A model generated the notes under the pieces. It did not search any database, was not told the DNA's origin, and saw only the letters and a list, made by a program, of their open reading frames with translations. A DNA stretch of 64,000 nt, from positions 744,001-808,000 of the forward strand of contig NW_026570275.1 of NCBI RefSeq assembly GCF_019649055.1. Reading direction: 5' to 3'. Shown piece after piece: positions 1 to 11,963 of this stretch. Source of the stretch: Paramacrobiotus metropolitanus (lineage: Eukaryota; Tardigrada; Eutardigrada; Parachela; Macrobiotidae). Within the stretch, counting starts at the first letter, position 1; every line of letters starts with the position of its first letter. The position numbers were made by a program, and so were the translations under genes.

Positions 1-19
1 GTTCGTGGATCCGCAATCT

Positions 20-53
20 CAAGTGGGCATCCACTTCAAGTGGGCATCCACTT
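20..53. repeat. two tandem copies of a 17-bp unit
   Basis: The unit CAAGTGGGCATCCACTT occurs at 20-36 and again at 37-53 without change. Each unit is partly self-complementary (AAGTGG...CCACTT). I see no gene between here and 438. Confidence 0.8.
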
Positions 54-438
54 GACGTTCAGTGGCAAATAGTGCATACGCAGAACTGTAACTGGTGTAG
101 TATGGAATGCGTTTTAGCACGTTCGTGTTAAGACCGAAGATATTAGCGCATGTCCAAATGTAAAATTATATAGAGTTACTACGTCTTAGCAAAAGAAGAT
201 ATATGCATAATCAGTACTGGAATAATGGGCATAAGAGATTGACTTGTAGTCTTGTATGAAGCTTTCCGAGAGTTCAGATTTCATAAAAAAAATTCTTTAT
301 ATAAAACTGATTGGTATCCGGACAAGTTGTGGCGAAAATATAAAAACTAGATAATAAATTAGGATTTAACTTAATTGATATTAGAACAACCTGTTCGGGT
401 GATCGTTGTAACTTGCAGGCTCAGCATAGGTGATTTGT

Positions 439-624
439 TCACGGGTTCCGGGAGTCGTCACGATAGCGAATCACTGGGTTGTCGTAACGTTCTTTTATCA
501 CGTCCATGGTTTGGTTATTGATAACGGAAAGCACATCCGTCTCGCACACTAGTATAAAAAAGAATATAAGCGCGACGCACAGACGCACAGTGAGTGTACA
601 TGAAGCTGAGTGATCCTTGTCCAT
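439..624 (-). CDS. possible small secreted peptide, 61 aa
   Basis: The frame starts with a true ATG at 624 and ends with TGA at 439. Residues 1-12 are polar, and residues 13-28 form a hydrophobic stretch (VRLCVALIFFFILVCE) that looks like a signal peptide. About 30 polar residues follow, including an N-x-T glycosylation sequon. The length and shape fit a short secreted peptide or the first exon of a secreted protein. I do not recognise the family, and a frame of this size can arise by chance. No polyadenylation signal or splice site supports it. Confidence 0.22.
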   Translation of the reverse strand: MDKDHSASCTLTVRLCVALIFFFILVCETDVLSVINNQTMDVIKERYDNPVIRYRDDSRNP

Positions 625-678
625 ACAGAGAAGATTCCTGAAAGGAAATGCCGATCAGAAAACGACGAAGCAGCGTCA

Positions 679-896
679 TGCCTCCGATAAAGACACGGGA
701 CGAGCGGTCCCGTGTCGTCGTCGAGATCTCAAAATGATACCGAAGCGTGCAATCCCGTTGTACGCAATATGGTAAGGCCTAGCGTGTCTCTTGTGACTGG
801 TTTAGAACAAGCTCTTGCGAAGCTTTCCATGGACGACGGGAAGCGAGCGGTAGCGAATTCCATTGTCTTGACAGCATCCAATGTTACATCGCCGGG
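679..896 (+). CDS. possible coding exon with strong 5' splice site
   Basis: An open stretch begins after an in-frame TAA just before 679 and runs to 896, where it meets a near-perfect donor, GG|GTAAGTG. The translated part is rich in Ser, Val and Ala, and I recognise no domain. There is no in-frame ATG near the left edge, so it would be an internal exon or use an upstream start. The splice donor is the only real support. Confidence 0.2.
692..716. other. perfect hairpin, 10-bp stem
   Basis: GACACGGGAC at 692-701 is exactly complementary to GTCCCGTGTC at 707-716 across the 5-base loop GAGCG. The stem is GC-rich. Its role is unknown and it may be coincidental. Confidence 0.6.
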
Positions 897-900
897 GTAA

Positions 901-3210
901 GTGAACAAACTAACTGATTATTCTGCTTTGAGGAGCTACTGAACCCCACAGACTCCCGTTTCTCCTTCGTCACAGACCCCGTTTTTTTCTGCGTTCCCCG
1001 TTTATTTTTTAAGCAACATGCGTCATGTGCTCAAGTGCGCTGTTGTCTCCTGGGTCTCATCGTAACGATGCGCTTTTTTTGAAGCCACGATTCGTAAATG
1101 GAACGCTGCGCATGCTTAAAGTGCTGTTTAGTTTTCTTGCGAATAAGGATCTCGCCAGCGCCATCCATTCTAACTGTACAGATAAAAACAATCCAAGATA
1201 CCAAAAGGTTAGTTTTGCTTGGATTGAAAAAACGAGAATTTACCCGTGAAGAAGGGACGAGCATCGTCATGCTTTCTCAATGAATGTGGACAAGTATGAC
1301 AACCGCTCCCACAATAATGCCGAAGATAATTGATGTTCTGTAATACATCCAGTTGGGTCCATTTTGTAGGCTTTCCGATGGTGGCGCATTACCGCAAGCC
1401 GATGTGAAGACTGGTGGTGTTCAGTGCGATCCAGTTGGTGCCGTTCGGCGACTTCCACTTCTTACGCTTTCGGACGTTGCGCCCTCAGTTTGCTTCGCCG
1501 TGCGAGTTCCGCCTGCCGATTTAGTTACGAGATAAAAGGTGTCATCATGCACTTTGCGGTCGGCTTCCATGATTGGCATAAACCACGAAATACTGTTGGC
1601 AAATTCGGAGATCGTTCTGATGACATGTTCAACAAAGTCCAAGTCAAGCACCCATGACGCTTATTGGGATGAATTCGAAATCCGTGAATGTTTGGAATCA
1701 GGACCGTAAAGCGGTTTGCTCAGACTACGTTAATGCTGCAAGGGTCCAGTGCGCCAAGCAGGGTAATTTCCAGACAGGTAGACCAAAACTTTTCAAATAA
1801 CGGAATACTGAAGTTTTTCGAGCAGTTTTCTTGTATGAGGTACCGATTGCTATCGAGGGCAAGCCGGTGTAAGCCCTTTGCTGATACCAGTGCTCGCCTA
1901 AACCCTATTACACTGGCACCTGTTCGGGAGTGCAAAAATGTCTGAAAAAAATTATTATTCAGCCAAGCGGCTTGACAGCAGTATGTGGCTATGTATACAC
2001 TAGGCTTGACTCTTTCTAAACGCATTTGTGGAGTGTAGCTGCCGCCGCCATTGTATCCTTAATGTAGACTGTATCCCCGAATGCATAAGTCACGAATGCA
2101 TCCGAAGATGCAAAAGTATCGAGCATGAAAATGGCGAGAAATACGAGGGAAATTGAATGAATGCAGTCAGTAGATAGCGGAAGCAGATCGAGATTTTCAG
2201 TAAATTTACAAAACGGATCGGTCGCGTTGCTGAGATAGCCATTAAAATTGGAGGCCTCCACGGACAAACATCGGACGCGTGAAAAAGGTTATTAACAACC
2301 ATAAACTTTTTCTCCTACTTATTGTCTTTACGCACCAGCGGCCCACGCAGCAGTTTTCCCAGAAGCACCTCCACAACAAACCTGTAGATCGAAACATTTT
2401 CGCTCCATAAGCGCGACGAAACGGAATTTTAGTTTGTAGATAAATGCATGTGCACTGGGTTCGGTGTCACTTCAAGCTGGTTTCTCTTAAGTGGCGCTCT
2501 TGTTCGGCCAATCTGTTGAGCACCTGCATCTAAATGTGACATGTGTTCGACCAACTTGCGACACCGTTTGCATTTCGTAAAATGTGTGGCAGCTGTAAAC
2601 TTCGAAAGCCGGTAAATCCCCATAATGCGTTGTACGGAGCTGTGCCAGTTAAAAATTCATTGAAATGCTTTCCTGAGACTGAAGGGCTTTCACTATAAGA
2701 CGGACGAACGCAACAATTTTATATAAAACAGTGCACGACAGAGACGCATCTGAGTAGAGGCACTTCAGATGAGAAAAGAAAACCTGTACCGTTGGACTTT
2801 TTTATTGCCGATACCAGTCGAAACTTCTTATTTAGCAACTCATGTCTAAGGTGCTATGTTCCTTGGCGCAAAACAGCAACAAGAAAAAAAATACCCTGTT
2901 CTTGTGCAAACCAGAAAAAAAGATATTCTACGGGACCTCCACGGATTTTGATGACACTTCTTAATAACTTTGAACGCGTAAAGTTTGCAGCACTTGCAAA
3001 TGATCAGTTGTATCTCCGTATGCTTCTCATCGCTTCAATAGCAAACTAACATTTCCGGTGAGATGCTTATAACATTCTAGGACTCGTCCACAAAGACGGA
3101 TTCGATTTTAGCAATTATTTTCTCGGCTTCTTCACGACTTACGCCCTCTGCTGGCGTACTATCGTCTCCAAGGAAGAGAACATCCTGTCGAGACTTATGA
3201 AACAATTCGG
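901..3210. other. no gene seen
   Basis: Only short, mutually overlapping frames on both strands occur here, none with recognisable domain motifs or convincing splice pairs. I see nothing else to annotate. Confidence 0.6.
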
Positions 3211-4487
3211 TTAGTTCTTGTACTTCGAATACAAAAACTCGATATTCCTGCCATAGTGCACCAAACGACCATCTCGGCTTCGGTAATTAATCTCATTTTC
3301 GCTCGTGGCTTTTGTTTCGGGTATAGGAACAATTTTGGTATTAGCGGTTGATTTATTAAGAATTATAGCATTAATAGTGGGTTCCGATGCCACGGGTATC
3401 GGAACAATTTCGTTATTAGTATTCAGTTTCGATATATCTACTGTACTTGGTTTTGTTACAATAACCGTATTAATTGAACAAATCCACTGTAACTCATTCT
3501 TACGTACAGGATAAGCGGTATCTGCCAAAAAATCTTGGCCTATAGTACTTTAATATTGTCGACAGTTGGCCTAATGTAAAAGGCATGGTCGACGGTTCGA
3601 TTCTGTACGCTTTTATCACATCCCTTTTCAATGTGTCTACATTAAACAGAACTTTTGCTATGACTTGCAGCGGACGGATGGACTGAAGCTGTATGGATCC
3701 AGCACTGCATTTCATTTGGCAGCTTGATGGGCAAAACGTGTCGGCGTCCTATCCTGGTCTTAACAGCAGTGGCACCACCGTGCCCGGCGACGAATAAAGT
3801 GTAACACTGAAAAAAAAAATCTAACCGGTGGTAGAAATGAGAGGATTTCAGAAAGGTCTGGCTGATGTGAGATATTAAGAATGAAAAGACCGAAGTACAT
3901 AAATATAAACAATAAAAGTTGGAAAGTCATTGCACCGCAGATCCATTGGTAGTCCCAAGGGTAATCGTAAAATTACGCTGTCTTTCAGAACAGCGCTCGG
4001 GGCTGATCCTTTAGTTCGATTCAAGTTTGTTCTCTGTTGGGGTAGCCCTGCGGAATGGATGCCGCAAACATGGCGTTCGCTATAAGGTAATCATCGGAAG
4101 AGTAACTGCTTAAATACTTATAAAAAATGCTGTTTTACTTTTAACGCGGCAACACAATAACGTATCACGGGGAATCCGCGTGTACCGCCGATTCCTTTAA
4201 TATTTAGCGGCTTAATAATGGTTTTTTTCTAGTTTTAATCTGTCGACAAATTTATTTGAAATCACCAACGTTTCAGCTCCGGTATCGATCATTACATGCG
4301 TCGTATAACCCTGGACGCCATCCAATAAAACTAACGGCGGTGCTCGTTTAGGTTCGTTAATAGAATCAACGGTAGTACGATTTACACTTATATCGCTTAA
4401 TTCGAAATTAAACGGTTCAATTAGCTCGGTGATTCGGATACCACTAATTCGGATACATTCAGTAGTATCCGGCGGTTCACAAGTCAA
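3211..4487 (-). pseudogene. decayed retropepsin (protease) region of a Ty3/gypsy-like element
   Basis: On the minus strand the first part (4487-4212) contains the retroviral-type aspartic protease active site, IDTGAE, followed by a hydrophobic stretch. The frame stops at 4212, but an open continuation in another frame runs to about 4140. The second half is found at about 3790-3211 after intervening non-matching sequence. There, broken frames end in a stretch like the terminal glycine-x-aspartate block of retropepsins, followed by an acidic/threonine-rich tail (3528-3211). In this family the protease cuts the gag-pol precursor. Here it is interrupted by at least two frame changes and about 350 bp of unrelated DNA, so it is dead. 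The gag tail lies just upstream (4810-4508). Confidence 0.6.
4093..4137 (+). repeat. 45-bp dispersed repeat, second copy at 23145-23189
   Basis: Forty-five bases beginning ATCGGAAGAGTAACTGC are identical here and at 23145-23189. The second copy sits in the RNase H end of the gypsy relic at 22.6-23.2 kb, so this copy is probably a displaced fragment of the same family. It lies inside the DNA that interrupts the protease relic. Confidence 0.75.
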
Positions 4488-4507
4488 CAGAGGAGTATCG
4501 CCGGAAT

Positions 4508-4810
4508 CTACTCCCCGTTGTCGTTTTCCTGGCTATCGGTGGACGCAGGAAAAGTAGTTTGCTGCGGCGGCGGTGAACGTGGCGCCGGTGTTGACCCATA
4601 CTGCTGGCCTGCCGGACGACCACGAGACTGCGAATTGTTACGAGAGCGGCCACCGCTAGGCGTGCTCGCTCCACTACCGGTTCGACTGCCACGACCCTGG
4701 TAGAAATTCCAAGCATATCGGCGATTCCCGGTTAGACAACGTTGGATAAGTGAAATTGAAACTCCTGAATTAAGCTGTGATCTTGTTGAATGTGCTTTTA
4801 TTGCAAACAT
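4508..4810 (-). pseudogene. C-terminal gag fragment, arginine/glycine/serine-rich
   Basis: This minus-strand frame carries a low-complexity basic region with repeated Arg-Gly, Ser-Arg and Gln tracts (GRGSRTGSGAS, RNNSQSRGRP), as seen at the nucleic-acid-binding end of many retrotransposon gag proteins. I see no CCHC knuckle. It lies immediately upstream of the protease relic on the same strand, which is the main reason for calling it gag. No upstream capsid-like region is visible, so the element is 5'-truncated or has diverged beyond recognition. Confidence 0.45.
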
Positions 4811-7800
4811 TTGCCGAGACTGAGCTCTGTGTGTCGCGTTTTGTCTACAGCGTTACTTCAAGCTGTCTTAACCTTCGGACCATGTTTGGTCGAACGGATA
4901 CTGCAATCCATTTATGTCCCATTTTGACGATGCCATGATGCGACGGCTGTTAATGCCTTTTAATAAATTTTTCTTCAGTCCAAACTACATATTACCGGCC
5001 GATAACTAACCTATTAAAAGAACGGCGAAATATTTAGATCCATGCAGGATGTTCTACTAGGTTTCTCTGGATGCGGCTGTAAAAATCATTGTGCGTAAAA
5101 AATCAGGTAAGCATTACGTAAGCTGAATGCGGATACTTTCATGGATTTTGCGCACAAACATCTTTTCAAACTAAATTTTTCAGAACTAGAAGCGTACCCA
5201 GTGGAAATTTCCCACAGGCTTATATAGCGCGCTATTCAAACACCGCGCAGACGGTTAAGTTGTAATAATTTCGATTAGCATTTTGCCCCCCCCCCCCTTG
5301 CTTTTACTGCAACGCGCGTGTTTGTTTCAATACGAAAATCATTCCTGGACGCATTTTTTTGCAGCAGAACATAAATTTGTATTGATATAGTTATAACAAT
5401 CTTGTGTGAGGTTCTATAACCACGGAGTTATTACGGTTTTCTGACTCCAGGTAAGAGATACAGTAAGTCACAAGTCACATTACAGATACGAGCCAAACAC
5501 AATTTGCAAGAATAATTTGCAAATTGGATATCGGGGCTTGATACTGAAACGCAAAGGGATTGATAACTTTAATACGCATGGTTCTTCACCAAGCTTTCTT
5601 CCGAGCGACTATTTTGCCGGTTTTTTTAATTTGCCGGGAATTTCGCGGCAAATAGCCTATTGGTATCTTGTAATACACTGCGAGTTTTCTGCTGGTTAGA
5701 TATTTAGGCCCGCTTCCAGTTATTTCGGCCGCGTTGCATTACGGTCGCACGGATAAGCTTCGGCCAACGCTCGCTTTGGACGTGACTTACTCCGGCCCGC
5801 ACTCAATTCGGCCAGCGCAAATTTCGGAAACCGGACATTTCGGCCATCTTTGTTTTTCTCAGATTTCATATGTAGCAAGCTATCTAACTTGCCGCTCACA
5901 TTGCGGCAAAACTGCCTGCGGCTTTTGAGCCGCAGTGTGCGGCTCGGCTAAAACCAGCAATAGATCCGCGTATTGTTCTTACGGGAAAAAAAGCCTTTGC
6001 CGATTTTCTAACTTCAGAGGCATAGTAGCTTGTCACAATAAACTTACCGAGCATACTGAAGGAACCGTGTGTGTCGCAAATGACTTTCTGACGGTATCCA
6101 GTATCCAGCTCAATAAGGGAACTTAGTCACGGCGATAAGAACTGCAACTAAGAGGTAAATCACCAAGCGGTCGAGATGAATTGTGCAACATTTGGCATTA
6201 CAGCAAAACCATTCAGTAGGATGATAATCCTCGCTCGGATACTCGGTTAAACGTTGAACTTAGTTTCTGTTCGTTATTGCTGAAACAGTAAGCAGCGAGT
6301 GTGGTTGTATTACAACGATGCTCATGAAGTACAGTATTTTAGTAAAAAATAGGCTTCTGCGCGGGATGAAGCGGATAAGAATTGTGCTAACGTCACCACA
6401 ATCTACTTCACAATTTGGACAAGGGCACTCTATGATAGTTATCTGATCTTTTTAAACTACTCGTAAGAAATTTTCGCGATTAAAAGAATATTGCACATAT
6501 ACTGCAACTTCGAAAGCAAATTGTATCAGGATAACAATAATCGCACATTTATTACACTTCCGGTTTAAGGTTATCAAGAGTCATTTCATGCCACTTCGAA
6601 ATACAAGTTCAGGGGATAAAAAGTAATGAAAACTACTCTAACAGCAGCACAAATGCCAATGATTTCGGTTAGAAATCAAATGTTCTTAGACAGGGTTCGA
6701 GCTATTACTTTACTTAAAATAATTATACGCAAAGTTTTAAAAATAACAATTTTTTCTTTATATTATGCCGATTAACAGCGCACGTTAGCTACATCCCGAC
6801 TTGACACTCAGAGAAAATACATCGTAAAGTTCGATTTTCCCATTCATCCTATATGGCATCCTATCGTTTACGGGAGTCGCGATAACCTGCAACGCTAAAA
6901 ATGCGCTCGTGTTACATTACCAGCAGCGAGAAGTGCCTCAAACTGTACCAGGTTCGGCTTTAATCGTCACTGTCTCATGGCGGACCAGAATCCGCAACGA
7001 CTGCAGCATCTGCTATGTGCAAACACAAAGCGTATGTCACAGCATTGTTCTGCACCGCCGAAACATGGGTTTTAAGCCACAACACGCAGCAACGAGCCGC
7101 AACTAGTGCTAGCGTCAGGCTAGCACAGGCTGCCGCATCACGGCTTATAAGGCGTATTGCAGCAGCCTGTTCGACTCCGAACGCTAGCACTGGCTGCGGC
7201 CCGTTGCTGTGTGTTGCGGCTTAGAGACCAAGTTGGTGACTAATCTGTCCATCAGTCACGCTTGCGGTCATGTGGCGTCAGATAATGTTGTTCGTGCCGC
7301 AACTTGTTGCGCAATACGATCTTGGCACGGATCGAGCCAGCCCTATTCTATTATAGAATCTTCTAAGCTCTGCGGATTAACCATGTGAATCATTCTCAAA
7401 ATCTCTTTGTATGGATGCTCGCGTTCTCCAAATTTTTATCCACTTTATATTTACGCAGCTATAATTTATACAATTTGTAGCTGGATACAGACAACGGCTG
7501 ACACCAGTTGCAAAGGGTACCAAATTTTAGTGCCACAGCAAAAGCGGACGGAGTCCGTGGCTTTCATTATCATATGGAAAGAAAGGCATTGAGTTTGACC
7601 TATCCATAGAGTGCAGCGCTGATTTTAAAAAACTATCGGCTCCAAATTGTCATTCCAGCAAACTCATATTCATAATTGACTACACGGTGGCAGCGTGTCA
7701 TCCTAAAATCAAATAGGTTAAAAACTCCAATCCGGGCACCTCTCCTGCAACGATCAGCGCAAATATCCAGATGTCCAGATATTGCCCGAACCACGCCGAA

Positions 7801-7986
7801 AGTTTGGTACTAAATATGATCACTGTGGTTCTCCCAGTACAGATGCGGTCACAAGGCCGGAACATCACCTTAAGCAGCCGAAATGCTGAGCTGTCTGGAT
7901 TTTGTAAAACGTTTGCCGACGTTTGAAATTTATTGCCCTGATTCAAGGGCGATACAAAATTTGCGTGGTAGCGCAAGCTTTCACCC
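4811..7986. other. no gene seen; C12 homopolymer
   Basis: There are no convincing coding regions here. A run of twelve C occurs at 5286-5297. The segment at 5700-5840 repeats short TTCGGCC-type words, suggesting an old degenerate repeat. Nothing else can be supported. Confidence 0.55.
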
Positions 7987-8319
7987 ATGAAACAGTTAAA
8001 CAGCAAACAATCACTGAAAATAACCTTTGCGTTGAATATACAGGCGCTTATCAAGCTTGCTGTCCACGAGGTCGTGTTGGATAATTCCGCGCTTAACGCA
8101 CATGCCGACGTGCGAATTCATAAGTTGTTTTATCAGCGGTGTGGTGAGGTTATCGAAGATCAACTGGTCGCAGGTTTGGCGACCCCTGAAAGCAGAGCAC
8201 TTTCGCCTCGCTTAATCGATGGAAATTGGGAAATTGTCGCTGGCCTACTTAAGCCGGAAGCAATTAAAAATCGGAGCGAGGCCGATGCATGTAAGCTGGA
8301 TGAACAACAGGCGGTTTGA
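7987..8319 (+). CDS. unrecognised 110-aa open frame
   Basis: The frame starts with ATG and ends with TGA. The translation has a balanced composition (Ala, Leu, Val, Glu, Lys) and lacks the Ser/Arg/Ile bias of random frames, with alternating charged and hydrophobic residues suggesting helices. I see no motif, signal peptide or membrane segment. A partly overlapping minus-strand frame (7698-8054) is less protein-like. It could be a small gene, an exon or chance. Confidence 0.22.
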   Translation: MKQLNSKQSLKITFALNIQALIKLAVHEVVLDNSALNAHADVRIHKLFYQRCGEVIEDQLVAGLATPESRALSPRLIDGNWEIVAGLLKPEAIKNRSEADACKLDEQQAV

Positions 8320-9028
8320 TAACATTGCTCACCGTGGGTTTGTCTCAAGCAAAGTCTCCTTTAAAATAAGTTCATCTAACTAATCAACGGAATGGTGTTC
8401 TCCGAGCAGCTAATCACCGTATCGGCCAGGGTGCGCGTAATCGTTCCATGATCAGTGCAAAGCTGTAAAGTATTGCGTACGGCATGATCCTCCTAAGATT
8501 CGTATAGGGATTCTGCCCACTCGAATATATCTCATTGTGAACAATCTATTTCTACGGTTGACTGCATTATCAATCTCGCATCTAAGTATCTCAATAAATG
8601 GAAAAAGATTTCACAGGCCTCCGTTTTAAGCTTTAAAAAATGTCGAATGTATTCAGCAAAGAGGCCTTTTCTTGATTCGAAAGATTGCCGAAATTTCGTT
8701 CCTTTGTTTTGGCCGTGGCCAGCCTGTTCGTCATCACGGTAGAGAGGCGAAACCGGCTCTGCTCAGAGCAGGCGAAAAAGTGATCTTACAGTATCTGCCT
8801 GCTCTGAGCAGTGCAGTTTCCATTTTTTAATTTAAAGATACTGGATACTCGACCAATCCACTTCTGCAAAAAGAAGGTATTTAGACTGCTTAAAGAACAG
8901 CGTCCCGCGATTCTTCCATCTCGAAGACCATACCGCGGCTTTTTTTTGCTGTCTTCGTCTCTTTCCTCATTCTCACGGCAAAAGCTCTGTTATCGGTTGC
9001 AAATACCAGGGTCTCAAGCATGTGCCGG
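8320..9028. other. no gene seen
   Basis: Only short frames are present. The words TGCTCTGAGCAG and CTGCTCAGAGCAGG near 8755-8815 form a small inverted repeat. Nothing else can be supported. Confidence 0.5.
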
Positions 9029-9338
9029 TTAAGGGTTACATCACCCGTAAGAGCAACAAAATTCGTTTTGGTCTCGAACTCATAAGAAATCAGAGCGAAT
9101 CGGCTCAGAAATTTGTGGGATGAACACCTACGAATTATCTGGGCCTGGGAATATGATCACCTTGCTTGCGTAGTGCGATTTCAAAGTGATATCGTGATAC
9201 CTGATGTAGACGCAAATGTCCAAAGCGTTTGTGCTTGAGAAAGTAGCCCCGGGGTATTCCTTGTGGCTCGGGACCCCACAACAAGAAATTTTTGGCACGT
9301 AATTTAACAGCTCCGGGATTGGTTGAACAGGATGACAT
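9029..9338 (-). pseudogene. decayed SF1-helicase-like fragment, copy 1
   Basis: About 290 bp here are similar, in the same orientation, to 14219-14520. Read on the minus strand, both copies keep short matching protein stretches that are scattered over different frames. One such stretch is ALTGDVTLN (about 9060), which resembles the Gly-Asp helicase motif III. Another is STNALDICVYI, in the position of motif Ia. In this copy the P-loop region has lost its GxGKS. Stops and frame changes show it is non-functional. The best guess is an integrated fragment of an RNA-virus-type helicase, but a transposon helicase is possible. Confidence 0.35.
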
Positions 9339-9757
9339 GAAGCGTAATACAGGTTCTGACTTCCGCTTGTCGATGGCCCCAGCGCACCATGTCCAGACCG
9401 TGCACGAAGTTGGTCAGCAGCTGACAGGCACTTAATAAAATTTAATACTATATGGGAATATTACCACATTTTGACAATGCCGGCTATTAGTATTCACCAT
9501 GAATCGTTCTACAATAATACTGACTCTTTACGGACGGTGTCTGCTTGCCGCAACGGAGGCTGATTCGACTGGTCTATATGGAAGTTAAAATCATCACTGG
9601 TAAAGGGATCCCTGAGTCGTTTTACAGGTTTGTCTGTTATTTTCATAAAAAAATGTGCCTAGGTGTCGAATAGCACTAGAATTCAGCCTTCATTCTGATT
9701 TACTTTTTTGTCCTGAACTAGATTAGCCGTTCCGACATGGTCTCTATCAGGCAGCCG

Positions 9758-9915
9758 CCACCCAAGTACTTCAGGACAAGACTGGCAACGTTGTCCTGTT
9801 CTTCTTTATCTCCGGCCGTGGCTTACCTGATCTTGGCCACCCAAGTACTTCAGGACAAGACTGGCAACGTTGTCCTGTTCTTCTTTATCTCCGGCCGTGG
9901 CTTACCTGATCTTGG
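9758..9915. repeat. perfect tandem duplication of 79 bp
   Basis: The segment 9758-9836 is repeated without visible change at 9837-9915, starting with CCACCCAAGTACTTCAGG. Perfect identity implies a recent duplication or an assembly artefact. It is not clearly within a gene. Confidence 0.85.
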
Positions 9916-10260
9916 CACAGTATGCTTGGCCATCGATAGCCCTAAACTATAGTTCATGATATTGTTAAAAATTGGCACTGGCTGGATGAAAAAAGTTTGA
10001 ATGTAGCTGACAATACTGTAGCTGAGAAGATCGAAAAGCGCTATCCGAGTTTTCCATGAATCCATGCCTTCGAATGCCGGAGCAGGGCACAATAATATCC
10101 CCAAAAAGCGAAACAGGATGTCTACACGAATGACCGCTAGCCCGATATCCTGTTCATCGACGAGCACGGTCTCAAAATCGAAACATTGGGCCGAGGAACT
10201 GTTACAGCGTTTTAGGGAATTATTCTGTGCCGTGATAAGGGAACGGAGTCATTCGAGTTC
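9850..10260 (-). pseudogene. possible helicase-like open stretch
   Basis: A minus-strand frame is open from about 10260 to its stop at 9850. It contains VLVDEQDIG at about 10165-10140, which could be a Walker B (motif II) Val-Asp-Glu, followed by a hydrophobic segment. Its position near the other helicase-like fragments is suggestive, but I see no P-loop in it. A 181-aa ATG-started frame on the opposite strand (10064-10609) overlaps it, with no recognisable motif, so coding on either strand is uncertain. Confidence 0.2.
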
Positions 10261-10609
10261 GAGAGGGATGTTATATTTCGCCATCACTATAAAAATCCAC
10301 TTTCGATTTCGATTATCAGATTATCAGTCAGTAGATTTTGATTATCTAATTATCTACCGAAAGATGCAAGCGCGGACACACTTCCGCCTGCCGGGCTGTA
10401 CGAGTTTAATGTTCAATCGCAACACCCAGAAGATACCTTCCTTCCAGCCTCACCCACCAGCGGAATCCACGACAACGTCTGTAGAGGAAGTCTGGAGTTC
10501 CGATATACTTCAAACTGTGGCGATTTACGTTACAGTAAACTATGAAGATACTACTGTAGTATATGTACCCGTGTATTGGAAAGATCAACGTCGCTTTTTT
10601 GACCCATAA

Positions 10610-11150
10610 CAGAAAAAAGTTTTCGAGTCTGAACTAAAAACAGCCTGTTTACGTTAAAAACAACCGCCGGCATCGGGGTCGGTTTTCGCAGTAGCTTCGG
10701 CTTCCGATTATTTTATTTTGGAGAAACGAAGCAACATCGTCCAACTCTGTGCTTTAGCAATTCTCCGCCCTGATACTTTTTTAGTAACTTTAATCCTGTC
10801 GTGCACGGAATTACTAACATATTTACGGTATGTGTCCGAAGTTCAAGAAAGAACACCAACCATGTCCAGAAACAGTGCACTCGCACGTGCCGCAAGAGCA
10901 AACGTCTCAAATACGCGGGACGCGACGACACCGAATCCGCTGCAATCACCTGCATAGAACACGATATATGTTTACTATATCTGTACCTGGAAATCGATAG
11001 ACAGTTCGAAAGGATCGTTACTAAGGCATCCACAGTCAGAACGGCCCACTTCAAAAATACGTTGTAACACGGCGCTGTTGTGCGCAGGAATTCGAATTAC
11101 GCTAATGAATCTAACTAGTGTAATATCTACGTTTTCGGCGACCGTGACGA
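10610..11150. other. no gene seen
   Basis: Short frames on both strands show no motif. Nothing can be supported. Confidence 0.5.
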
Positions 11151-11963
11151 TTGCCGACCTTTGCCATTTCTTTTGGCGCTCCCGAAAAAAAAACAACTTG
11201 GCGGTCGTTAAAACGTCGTCCCAACACGCGCAGTCTTTTAAAAAAAGTTTGTAGATATATAAGGCCACTGCCAGCTGGGCAAAGCTTTTACCGTATTATT
11301 TTGGGAGATGTATTACTTTACGTCACAGACAGAAATTGTCATCTCGGCAAAGAAGGCCCCCACAACTACAAGGAATTGAAGCAGCAAAGCCCTGTTCACA
11401 GTTTGATCTATCCCAACTGCTATCAGATAACCCACTGGGTATCTTTCTCTTCTCGCCGCCAAGCGAATATTAAACCGTATATAAAATTTGGGTGGGGCTA
11501 CCGAATGGCTAACAACGTTTTTTTTGAGTTCGTCTCAACGGCTTCTGGAACACACGACCAGCCCATTCTACAGATCGGTAGAGTGGCTCTGGCTGATGGT
11601 GTGGCACTGGTTGATCGCATGAGGCCAAGGCACGAGATAGTACTACGAGATCCGGCACCTGTGGTTGACCCAAAAGACAAACGGACCCGAGATCATGCAT
11701 TCGCCCCGAAAGAACAGTATCTGCTGAAACTCGTTTGGAACGGGAAGTTGCAGTCGGAACGTTTCAAGTGGATGGCTTATGCCAAAAAACAAAGGCAGTT
11801 CATACGTTCAGCGGAGACTTCTAGCTCGAAAATCGTGCCACAAAGAAATTCGATTACCGGCATCCTGTTTTCCATCAGACAGTGCAAAATTTCACCATAC
11901 GCCACGTCGAAAGGAAAGCACAAAACTATGACAACTTGGATACTGCCTTGTAATCATCTGTGA
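11151..11963 (+). CDS. unrecognised open frame, up to 270 codons
   Basis: This is one of the longest uninterrupted frames in the first 20 kb. The left edge is not an ATG, and the first in-frame ATG is near 11504 (MANNVFFEF), leaving about 153 codons. The middle part has a globular-looking composition with aromatic residues and Gly, while the ends are Lys/Arg/Ser-rich. I recognise no domain. It may be an internal exon or relic, or chance. The shadow frames on the minus strand (11498-11700) look less protein-like. Confidence 0.25.
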   Translation: MPTFAISFGAPEKKTTWRSLKRRPNTRSLLKKVCRYIRPLPAGQSFYRIILGDVLLYVTDRNCHLGKEGPHNYKELKQQSPVHSLIYPNCYQITHWVSFSSRRQANIKPYIKFGWGYRMANNVFFEFVSTASGTHDQPILQIGRVALADGVALVDRMRPRHEIVLRDPAPVVDPKDKRTRDHAFAPKEQYLLKLVWNGKLQSERFKWMAYAKKQRQFIRSAETSSSKIVPQRNSITGILFSIRQCKISPYATSKGKHKTMTTWILPCNHL

